Positions 1-8,884 of a DNA stretch of 64,000 nt are shown one piece after another. The position numbers were made by a program, and so were the translations under genes. The stretch's first letter is position 1, and each line of letters opens with the position of its first letter. The notes beneath the pieces were generated by a model. The model was not told where the DNA came from, did no database searches, and was given only the letters and a program-made list of their open reading frames with translations. The DNA is from Corticium candelabrum (Eukaryota > Porifera > Homoscleromorpha > Homosclerophorida > Plakinidae), in contig NC_085094.1 in the NCBI RefSeq assembly GCF_963422355.1, positions 6,859,270 through 6,923,269 of the forward strand. The letters run 5' to 3'.

Positions 1-240
1 CAATCCATCTAATGTTGGGAATGTCAACACCCATCCCAAATGCTGTTGTAGCCATCAGAACTCTCAATGTGCAGTCTACTTTACTAAACGACATCAAAAT
101 TTTTTCTTTCATCTCGACTGTGGAGGCCCTCGAATACATATCAACTAGACGAAATTCTTGCAAATCAATACAATCTGATGGAAATGTAAAGTGGGATCCC
201 AATTTTGATCTGAGCTGAAGATACAGTGACCAACTGTTGT
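1..240 (-). CDS. RecQ-like DEAD/DEAH helicase, partial exon (helicase C-terminal lobe)
   Basis: The minus strand is open from 240 to the window edge and encodes a RecQ-family helicase C-terminal lobe. Visible motifs are DNSWSLYLQLRSKLG, then LVDMYSRAS, then LRVLMATTAFGMGVDIPNIR, which corresponds to conserved helicase motifs IV-V of the RecQ-like paralogues that are common in sponges and cnidarians. Proteins of this family unwind DNA using ATP. The 5' exon boundary is an acceptor AG at 241-242 (tactaaatag), entering in phase 1. The gene continues beyond position 1, so the exon's donor side is unknown. No ATP-binding exon (GxGKS) was recognised upstream before the retroelement at 1 kb, so this may be a truncated copy. 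Family call is confident; integrity of the gene is not. Confidence 0.75.
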
Positions 241-976
241 CTATTTAGTACAAAAGATGTAGTAAAAATACTCTAGACTAGCTATACAAGGACTACCATA
301 TAAGTATATCTATGAATTAATACATGATGATCATGCAGTATACGCATGCAGTGATGATCGTTACGTAAAGGTTACTCAGGGCCAGGCAGATATCATATAA
401 TGTATAAAGGTAAGTAGTAGAGACTTGCGTGTTCCACAGATTGACATGCAGTGCCAGAAGTGAAGTCTGCAACCCAAGCTGCTTCCATTCATATTACTCC
501 AATCACAACGTGGTCTCTTCCTGGTCGCTACTGTATGTGTTCACCAAAGCAAAGCACAAAACACATGAAATGATTACCCAAACACAGAAAGACGACTCAT
601 CTTGTTTCGATGACGTCATGCAGCTCCAAGCTCTTCCAGACATCGCTCACTCTGGACTGTCTGCGGTCGCTTTAGACGTCAAATAACAGCAAACAGCACC
701 GAGTACGTTCGCATCCATCCGGTACGTTCGCATTCAGTCTCCGTTGTGACACGAGCGCACACAACGAACGCTAGATCGTACGACGTCGATCATGGCTGCA
801 TGAAATCGCAGCCTGTAGACGTCAACGTTCCCGCGGCCGCGTTTAATCTCTGCTGTAAACATGCAGATTTCACAAACAGCAACGACTCTAGCTGTATAGT
901 CTTCGAATTGTTCTCTACGAAACAAGAGAAGCTGATGAGATAGGATTGCACTGCTTGCATACCAGTCTGGTCTTTA
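241..976. other. Region without a recognised gene
   Basis: This is presumably intron or upstream sequence of the RecQ-like gene on the minus strand. A 258-base plus-strand open frame at 429-686 has no recognisable motif. A possible short minus-strand exon starting with an ATG near 640 could not be tied to the helicase. Confidence 0.4.
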
Positions 977-1019
977 GTGAAGCGCTTAAGAAACAAAATC
1001 CGGTCTTTAGATAGCCGAT

Positions 1020-1690
1020 TTCTGGCTACGCGGCACACAGCGACATCAAAGGCCGTTCACCAGACCCCATTTCGTCGGGAAGGACGCGGCGAAAAGAGGT
1101 CTGGCTACGCGAGACTACAGTTGGCGTTGCTGGCGTATAGAACAGCTCCACAAGAAACGACCGGTATATCCCCTGCACAGTTGCTGATGGGAAGGCAACT
1201 GAGGACAACCCTTCCGGCGACGAGTGTGCAACTGCGGCCGGTTGTGGTGAATTCCCAACAAGTCCAACAGCGGGATGGCCTTCAAAAACAACGGCAAAAG
1301 AAGAACTTTGATGCGCGTCACGGATGTCGGGAGTTGCAGCCACTGCAACGAAACGATCACGTTTTAGTATGGGATACGAGAACACGTAGGTGGCGGATCC
1401 CAGCAGTAGTGATGACAGTAATTAATCCCAGGTCGTACGTAGTCAAGTTGGCGGGTGGGGGCCAAATCAGACGAAACCGACAACAACTGCAGTTGAGACC
1501 AAGTGACACCTGCAAAAGAGTCGAGGACATCCAGGAGATGGTGGAAGAAGATGAACAAGAGGAGGAGCAGGTGGGAAATGCTAACACAGATAAGCAGGCA
1601 CAAGAACAACAGGAACAGATCAACAGAACTAGGTCGGGCGGGCAAGTCCGGGAACCTGGATGGAAGAAGGACTATGTTTGCTATAACTAA
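1020..1690 (+). pseudogene. Ty3/gypsy pol 3' fragment: integrase C-terminal region
   Basis: The frame 977-1690 encodes the end of a Ty3/gypsy integrase. The recognisable run starts near 1110 with LALLAYRTAPQETTGISPAQ and LLMGRQLRTTLP, which is the end of the integrase core and its alpha-helical linker. It continues with DHVLVWDTRTRRWRIPAVV and a basic tail, which is a GPY/F-like C-terminal DNA-binding region. Everything upstream (gag, protease, reverse transcriptase, RNase H and the integrase catalytic core) is missing, so the copy is 5'-truncated. The stop is followed within 15 bases by a purine tract and an LTR-like start, as expected for the 3' end of an element. Confidence 0.8.
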
Positions 1691-1703
1691 CTAGGACGTT
1701 TAT

Positions 1704-1975
1704 GGGAGGACGGGGGGATGTAGTAGTAGTAATACGGGGTAGACATACGGGGACTAGACGGGAAGCTAAGATCACTCTTAAATAGATCTACTAGACGTTA
1801 CAAACTCCCTTTTTAGGACCTCCAATGTCTTCTCTGCCGGCTTCTCTGGCGCAACCAAGTTACGCAGTAGTCCATACGTCTTTGGACCTATCAGTGAAAG
1901 GAATACGGCCACCTTCCGCCCGTCAGCAACAGCATTCGCTTGGAAAAATAATTCCATCCGCTCTTGCTACGCGGC
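1704..1975 (+). repeat. Polypurine tract and 3' LTR remnant of the gypsy fragment
   Basis: A purine tract (gggaggacgggggg, 1704-1717) directly precedes TGTAGTAGTAG at 1719, the expected place and dinucleotide for the start of a 3' LTR. The gypsy remnant at 39.9 kb shows the same design (purine tract then TGCAGTAGTTACTGG at 39,885). No LTR end was found; the sequence runs into the inverted-repeat transposon near 1976, which may have cut it. Confidence 0.5.
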
Positions 1976-3424
1976 CCAGGATGGACGAAATGGTCACGCA
2001 CCCGCCAGTCAAATTTTAATTTGACATTCAATTTTCAATTTGTTTCAAAAATTGAATATGGAATGGACGAATTGGCCACGCAAATTCAAAATTTAATATT
2101 TAATTTTTAAATTAAATTGATTATTAAATTTAACATTGAAAATTGAACTAACGTACTTGCAATTTCAATATTCCATTGCATTGAAAAAGGAAATTGGTTA
2201 AAAATTAAGTATGTTTTTAATATTCATTTTAATCCGCAAATAATTATAGTCTGTCGATCAATCAATTTTTAATTTTCAATAGAATTGAATATTGAAATTG
2301 CAAGCAACTTCTAGGGTGCGTGACCATTTCGTCCATTCCATTTTCAATTTCCGGCAACAATTGAATATTGAATTAGAAATTGAAATTGCCTACAAGTTGC
2401 TTGCAATTTCAATATTCAATTCTATTAAAAATTAAAAATTGATTGATCGACGGACTATAATTATTTGCGGATTAAAATGAATATTGAAAACATACTTAAT
2501 TTCTAACCAATTTCCTTTTTCAATGCGATTGAATATTGAAATTGCAAGCACGTTAGTTCAATTTTCAATATTAAATTCAATATTCAATTTAATTTAAAAA
2601 TTAAATATTAAATTTTGAATTTGCGTGGCCAATTCGTCCATTCCATTTTTAATTTTTGAGACAAATTGAAAATTGAATGTCAAATTAAAAATTGACTGGC
2701 GTTGCTTGCTCTTACAATATTCCATTACATTGAAAATAGAAATTGATTGAAGACCAATTGTCATTTCAATATTCGTTTACTTTGCAAATAGATTCAATCT
2801 TTCCATCCGTCCAATTTTCGTAAATTATGAATATTAGATTAGAGCCTCCGATGCAATTTTCTTTCTCCGTACTAAATGTAAATAGAAAGTTACCCGCAGC
2901 TGCTAGCGCGAGCCATATCTCATAAACGGTATAATGACACCGCGCGGGCGGTCGACGGTGACTTCAATATTCAATTCTATTGAAAGACGAAAGTTGCGTC
3001 TAGCTTAGCCACGCCCAGCCACGCCTCTGGCACGCATGCAATGTAATGCAATTAAGAGATGCATGGGAAAGCCTCAACTGGCACGCGACCGACCTCTCAC
3101 AACAAGTCGGTAAGCACTTGCACCTGGTTCTCGTCAACCGTCACGCTCAATCGTGAGACATTCCTTGCGGCAATGAGCGAGGGACGCCCTTGGCATGGAG
3201 GCACGCGTCTAGGGCATCTAGAATCAACGAGATCAACGTCTAGCCTACACTGAAAAGTTGACGTCTAGTCGATTTGGAAAGACTTCAAGCAACTATCTAG
3301 CTAGAGGACATTTGCGTGGATTATCTAGACCACGCCTCTAAACATCTGACGGGGAAGCCCCAGCCAGTATCTATCATCTGACGATATAACGGCACGTCGT
3401 GCATTCTCTCCACTCTCGATCTCC

Positions 3425-3641
3425 ATGGACGAAGTTGACGAAGATTTTGTTCGGAAGCGAGTCGAAGAGGGTAATAGTCATGCTGTCATCAGTGAAGAAT
3501 TAATTACAGACGATGTTTCCAGGACTTCGGGGACTTAGCGAACGATCTGTTCGACGTTTCTGTACAGACAGAGGCCTAGGTCGACGTTGTTCTCTGACTA
3601 AAGAGGAACTAGAACGCCGCGTGTCTGACGCCGTAAGCGAG
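3425..3641 (+). pseudogene. 5' exon of transposase-like ORF in left arm, frameshifted
   Basis: The ATG at 3425 starts MDEVDEDFVRKRVEEG. After a duplicated ATTA (gaattaattacag against gaattacag in the other arm) the frame breaks and reaches TAG. In the shifted frame the exon continues as MFPGLRGLSERSVRRFC and then SLTKEELERRVSDAVSE, up to a donor gtgagc at 3642. The following exon begins VGPS after an acceptor near 3809 and then degenerates. The FPGLRGLSxRSVRRFC and VGPS words recall invertebrate transposase proteins with an integrase-type core, but the catalytic core is not present here. The ATG context and the donor agree with the inverted copy at 4786-4947. Confidence 0.6.
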
Positions 3642-4154
3642 GTGAGCACTAGCTATATATCTCTAGGTAGCTGGCTGCATGCTCATTAGAGTTAGATTAG
3701 GTCATGATTTGCTCATGATCACTATAGCTAGGTCATGATTGTACACTGCATGTATACTGTGTGCATGGCCTATAATTCCTGTATGTATATTAATATTGAC
3801 TTTGACAGGTCGGACCATCTTGCATCTTCAGATCGTCAAAAAGCAAGAAGAAGGCAATGGCTACACAATGCAAGTCAAAGTCTAAGATTTCTCGTACTTG
3901 CAGGCGGTCACCAGTAAATTTTTGATTTTTTTCTTTGACTTTTACAAAATAATATCACTATACATATTTTAACTGCTAATACGGTCTTGTTTCAATATCA
4001 TTTTACGTCAAAATTGTAACATGGTGGCACCTAAATATTATATACTCGTGATCAGTTATAACTCTTGATCACAGAATGTCATCGCTGTAGTTTGTCTTCT
4101 TTAGTCTTTCTAACTTTTCTTTGTAATGAAAGCTTGCATATGTCCATTTAATTA

Positions 4155-4202
<48 letters not shown>

Positions 4203-4291
4203 CTCATTGCATATCTTTTGGGAACTGTCTATTATTTATATCAATATGTTCATTATGTTAGAAACTGCAGAGAAGATCTTCAGTTTTAGAG

Positions 4292-4618
4292 ATGTCCACA
4301 ATTTTGAGCGACGAACAAAAGAAGACGTACGCTAGTGCCACGAAACTGGAATTGATGTCGTCAGAAGTCTCTGAAATAGCAGTGATAACGAGCCACCCTC
4401 TGAGGGAGCCTCCACTGCTGGACGTTCACAACTCCTGGTCCGACCTCTTCCATGGAGAGCCATTGGAGCAACAAAGGAGTTTGAGTTTTTGGACAGAAAG
4501 TACGCCAGAAGGCAGACTCAGAGAGGAACGCGGTACCAAGAGTAAACGGAGCTCCATCTACCAGAACACGTCCGGGAATGACATTGTACCAGAATGGGCT
4601 ATAGAAGACTTCTGCTAA
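4292..4618 (+). pseudogene. Decayed C-terminal tail of transposase-like protein (MSSE / VRPLPWR type)
   Basis: The first frame gives KLELMSSEVSE. A one-base shift near 4375 then gives SDNEPPSEG and LLVRPLPWRAIGATKEFEFL followed by a basic DRKYARRQTQRG. A further shift gives GAPSTRTRPG and then IVPEWAIEDFC before the stop at 4618. The series MSSE, acidic stretch, VRPLPWR, LDRK, PS.RP and PxWAI resembles C-terminal tails of transposon-encoded proteins that I recall from invertebrates. At least two frameshifts make it a pseudogene. It lies in the unique middle of the inverted-arm element and is probably the end of its original gene. Confidence 0.45.
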
Positions 4619-4785
4619 TTATAATACGTTTGATTTTAATATATGTCAAAGAACACGGACATATAGAGCTAGATCATTCAAATTTGCTGTTAACATTGTT
4701 GTCCATTGCCAAAGTTTGTTGAACTAGAGAAATAAATCACATAACAATTAATGTCAATCACCTGGTTAGTGTGTCTTAAGACTAC

Positions 4786-4947
4786 CTATAGCTCATATTT
4801 GGAAAAATCTGTACAGAAACGTCGAACAGATCGTTCGCTAAGTCCCCGAAGTCCTGGAAACATCGTCTGTAATTCTTCACTGATGACAGCATGACTATTA
4901 CCCTCTTCGACTCGCTTCCGAACAAAATCTTCGTCAACTTCGTCCAT
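4786..4947 (-). CDS. Intact inverted copy of the same 5' exon, 53 codons before arm end and stop
   Basis: On the minus strand the right arm reads the same start (MDEVDEDFVRKRVEEG) and stays in frame through ELQTMFPGLRGLSERSVRRF because it lacks the ATTA duplication of the left arm. Homology to the left arm ends at 4808, inside the codons after RRFCTD. The frame then runs into unrelated sequence and stops (TAG at 4786-4788). It is therefore a cut-off exon rather than a complete gene. It matters because it shows which arm keeps the ancestral frame. Confidence 0.55.
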   Translation of the reverse strand: MDEVDEDFVRKRVEEGNSHAVISEELQTMFPGLRGLSERSVRRFCTDFSKYEL

Positions 4948-6141
4948 GGAGATCGAGAGTGGAGAGAATGCACGACGTGCCGTTATATCGTCAGATGATA
5001 GATACTGGCTGGGGCTTCCCCGTCAGATGTTTAGAGGCGTGGTCTAGATAATCCACGCAAATGTCCTCTAGCTAGATAGTTGCTTGAAGTCTTTCTAAAT
5101 CGACCAGACGTCAACTTTCCAGTGTAGGCTAGACGTTGATCTCGTTGATTCTAGATGCCCTAGACGCGTGCCTCCATGCCAAGGGCGTCCCTCGCTCATC
5201 GCCGCAAGGAATGTCTCACGATTGAGCGTGACGGTTGACGAGAGCCAGGTGCAAGTGCTTACCGACTTGTTGTGAGAGGTCGGTCGCGTGCCAGTTGAGG
5301 CTTTCCTTGCATCTCTTAATTGCATTACATTGCATGCGTGCCAGAGGCGTGGCTGGGCGTGGCTAAGCTAGACGCAACTTTCGTCTTTCAATAGAATTGA
5401 ATATTGAAGTCACCGGCGACCGCCCGCGCGGTGTCATTATACCGTTTATGAGATATGGCTCGCGCTAGCAGCTGCGGGTAACTTTCTATTTACATTTAGT
5501 ACGGAGAAAGAAAATTGCATCGGAGGCTCTAATCTAATATTCATAATTTACGAAAATTGGACGGATGGAAAGATTGAATCTATTTGCAAAGTAAACGAAT
5601 ATTGAAATGACAATTGGTCTTCAATCAATTTCTATTTTCAATGTAATGGAATATTGTAAGAGCAAGCAACGCCAGTCAATTTTTAATTTGACATTCAATT
5701 TTCAATTTGTCTCAAAAATTAAAAATGGAATGGACGAATTGGCCACGCAAATTCAAAATTTAATATTTAATTTTTAAATTAAATTGAATAATGAATTTAA
5801 TATTGAAAATTGAACTAACGTGCTTGCAATTTCAATATTCAATTGCATTGAAAAAGGAAATTGGTTAGAAATTAAATGTGTTTTCAATATTCATTTTAAT
5901 CCGCAAATAATTATAGTCCGTCGATCAATCAATTTTCAATTTTTAATAGAATTGAATATTGAAATTGCAAGCAACTTGTAGGCAATTTTCAATTTCTAAT
6001 TCAATATTCAATTGTTGCCGGAAATTGAAAATGGAATGGACGAAATGGTCACGCACCTTCTAGGCTATTTTCAATTTCTAATTCAATATTTAATTGTTGC
6101 CGGAAATTGAAAATGGAACGGACGAAATGGTCACGCACCGT

Positions 6142-6226
6142 CCAGTCTTCCTTTTCGTGATCAAATTGAAAATGGAATGGACGAAATGGTCACGCGCCGT
6201 CCACTCTTCCTTTTCGTGATCAAATT
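6142..6226. repeat. 59-bp tandem duplication at the transposon/gag junction
   Basis: The 26-base stretch at 6201-6226 (part of the gag fragment) recurs almost exactly at 6142-6167, with the terminal motif GGACGAAATGGTCACGC between. The repeat period is 59 bases, so the duplicated unit spans the junction between the transposon end and the host gag sequence. Confidence 0.7.
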
Positions 6227-6302
6227 CGCCTATCTTTTCTATAGGCGTTAAGCGTTGAGGAGCGTCCTGTTCGGCCATTTCAATCCCAGCTCTCGTAGCC
6301 AT
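6201..6302 (-). pseudogene. Ty3/gypsy gag N-terminal fragment, truncated by the transposon
   Basis: From an ATG at 6302 the minus strand encodes MATRAGIEMAEQ, then TPIEKIGEFDHEKEEW. This matches in layout the gag start of the gypsy copy at 57.2 kb (GRLDAFDAESDEWPQY). Gag assembles the cytoplasmic particle of the retrotransposon. Homology stops exactly at the tryptophan, where the inverted-arm transposon begins, so the element was interrupted. Sequence 6303-6650 should then hold its leader and LTR, though I could not define LTR ends. Confidence 0.55.
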
Positions 6303-7669
6303 TGTTGTGTCGTTGGGCACGCGTTAGAGACACAATATCTGTTAATCTATTCAACGCACACTACTCTCGCTACTGTACTACTGTAACTGTTACAATCATA
6401 GACACGCACTTTATAGTTATGCACTACGTCATCTACTATTAATATACGACAACTTGAACTACCAATTATGTTAAGAAGATCTAAGCGGATTTGCAAACTA
6501 CCCAGGCGACTGCATGATTACGTTCTGGAACCACACGATGGGGAGGATAGTGATCTAGTATATTGATACTCTGTATTGCGTAGTGCACGTTACTTTGATA
6601 AAGCACGCTATTCATTGGGTTCTACAAAGTAGACACACACAATAAATCAGACACTCTTGTGTTACGCTCACTCGGCTGTCGTGTTGCTACACGCGCCACC
6701 TTACAGCTGCATCACTTGTTTTCCTATTTACAGGAAGGCCTTGGTTTTAGCAGGACAGTTGCTAGTTCCAGACTCAGCCAGAATTCGTTTTGCTAACAAG
6801 AGCAAACAGACTTTGTTGTTTCCCCTCAAGCTTATTTGGCACTGCATCTTTATCCGTGGCCTTCATTGTCTTTGGTGGTAGCGGTGTCGGTTGGTCTGAC
6901 TTGTCTCGAGCTCTTGTTGCAGAAGGCAATAGACATTTACTTTCAGTACACTACTAAAATCACACTCACTACTGTCGTTGCTACTAGGGCATTTTGACTG
7001 ATTGCTAGCAGGCACTACAGGAACAAAGTGATTCGTGCGTAGAAATGGTTGGTGTAGCAGTGCGGCAGAGGCACACGACCACATGATGTGTACAGTTTTT
7101 GTGGCAACTCCTAGCCTTAGCGAAAACACGCCCTGTAGAAAGTGGCGATATCCTTCTACTCATGCATACCAGGAGCGTGCTGATATAGACAAAGTACCAT
7201 TGCATCATAGTGTCTGAGTGGTTGTCTCCGGGCAACCAAGCACCAATTATTTGGGTGTCCGAAAAAATATTTGGTACGAATTTGTCAGACACTGAATTAT
7301 CAAAATCAGACATGATGACTTGACCAATCTCACAACTGCAACAATTTTGGGATGTAGTATCTAGAAAGCTGCCCAGATTCATATCATCAATCCATGTACG
7401 CACGTTGTCTCATGTTCTAGATCTAAGGTTGCTGTTCAACAGCCTATACAATTCAAAAACACTAGAAAACAGTGCACAAAATAATGGCAATTCAGCGTTC
7501 TAGCTACTACTAAAGTCCTGGCTACCACGCATCATTCTTAACTACAAAAACCTAACTTACAAAGCAATGTCTACTAATTAGCACAAACGTCTGCACAAAA
7601 TGCAGCATGACTAAAATACGGTTAGCCAAAAAGTTCTAGAGCTAATCATTGCCTACACAAACTGAAGAG
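6303..7669. other. Intergenic region, probably old LTR leader, no recognised gene
   Basis: It lies between the gag fragment and the stop codon of the receptor phosphatase. Several open frames of 60-130 codons exist (for example 7005-7403 minus), but none shows a motif or fits a splice model. The first 350 bases may be the LTR and leader of the interrupted gypsy element. The part next to 7670 must contain the phosphatase 3' UTR on the minus strand; no clear polyadenylation signal was assigned. Confidence 0.35.
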
Positions 7670-8884
7670 TTACTTGAAGTTGGCATACGTGTCAAAGTTG
7701 TCAAGGTAGACCAGCAAGGCGTCATACATAAATCGATACTGTGTCTATAGAGGCAAACATTCTTAAATTCGTGACATGTGAAATGGTACACTTAAACATG
7801 CTAGTTGTCTCACCCAAGTCTGCACAATTTTTGGATGCTGAATTCGCATCGATCTAAGTTTCAAAAACACATCCACCACGCCCTCTACCTTCAAGAGCTC
7901 GACAAGCGACAGAATGCCACAGAAAGTTCCACTGCGACCAACACCATTGCTATATAAAAGTCAGGCTAGTTACTACATACTATCAGTCATACTGTATTTG
8001 GTACTCACTTGCAATGAACGATTATAGCTTTGTTGCCAGTCCCTTGCTGCCATTTTTGCAATTGATCCTGCATGTCAAACAGTTGCTCTACTGTTTTGGG
8101 ATTACTGTTCTCCGGCCATGCTGTGTAGTGGAACTGGGTTATGATCTTTGACTGTGAACCCTGCCCATACACAACACGCATAATGTCAATCGTTCAGTGC
8201 CAATACACTTTTAAGTATAGCTGTTGACCTTGCTCAGGTTAAATTTGCGTATCACATACTCTCCCAGATTTGTCTCTTTCGACAACTGAACAGTGTACTG
8301 ACCAAACTGAGCACTGCCTGATGCTGGCCAATACTGGTGACACATCTCCTGCAAAAATTACACAAGCAAAATGCACCATACTTTCAGACAATCATTGTAG
8401 TCAATTGTAGCAACCTCTCCATTTTCTTGCAAAGACGCCAGCATGACAATTGACACACAATTTTGTTCCCACACCATTTTCCAAAAGTCTTCTGTAGTCT
8501 TAGCTAGTGGCCCTTGTGTAGTAATATATGCATCACGATGACGATAGCCCTAAACAGCCACAAGTTAATGTATCGACTGCAACCGTTGTTAACATAATGT
8601 ACGAATAGCATAGTCATACATTCAAGTAGCTGGCATTTATGTAGTCGGCTCCAGCCTGAGTGTTCACATACTCACTGTCTTGGGATTCTGTTTCCTCCAG
8701 ACGAAGAATAACTCGCTGCACATCCACTGTAAACCACAACAACATTAGTTTCTATACAACAACAATGAAAAATCATGATCAAACAAGGCAGTATGTCCTG
8801 GTATCTGTTCTTCACTGTTACAGCAGGCTGTGAGCCTGCCTTACAAAGCTGCTTATCCATTTGTAGCCCTGTTGTTTGCAGCAC
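7670..8884 (-). CDS. Receptor phosphatase exons 28-34: PTP domain D2 (WPE type) and C-terminus
   Basis: Exons: 8785-8884, 8620-8726, 8415-8549, 8229-8348, 8009-8160, 7814-7949, 7670-7744. Seen in order: [80 protein letters not shown] and the end [12 protein letters not shown]. The general-acid aspartate is replaced by glutamate (WPE), the hallmark of low-activity D2 domains, while the cysteine and arginine of the P-loop remain. D2 is therefore expected to be regulatory. The C-terminus resembles the FDxYAxx end of LAR-type phosphatases. The last acceptor could be at 7745 or 7739; the first keeps TQYRF. Confidence 0.9.

Larger units (their letters stand above)
1976..6200. mobile_element. DNA transposon with about 1.25 kb inverted arms that contain the 5' coding exon
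   Basis: Positions 2315-3568 and 4808-6059 are inverted copies of each other, nearly identical over about 1.25 kb. Each arm runs from an outer motif GGACGAAATGGTCACGCA through a long AT-rich part made of TTGAATATTGAAATT-like words, then unique sequence, and ends inside a coding exon. An extra inverted copy of the outer AT-rich module sits at about 1980-2330. The outer motif occurs at 1983, in reverse at 2317, and again at 6038, 6119 and 6180. The middle, 3569-4807, carries decayed transposase-like coding sequence. The left edge abuts a gypsy LTR remnant and the right edge abuts the gag start of another gypsy element. Superfamily is not settled. Confidence 0.75.

Noticed and set aside
7005..7403. 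132-codon minus-strand frame after the phosphatase stop
   Set aside because: No motif, no splice support, and it lies beyond a convincing C-terminus and stop at 7670.
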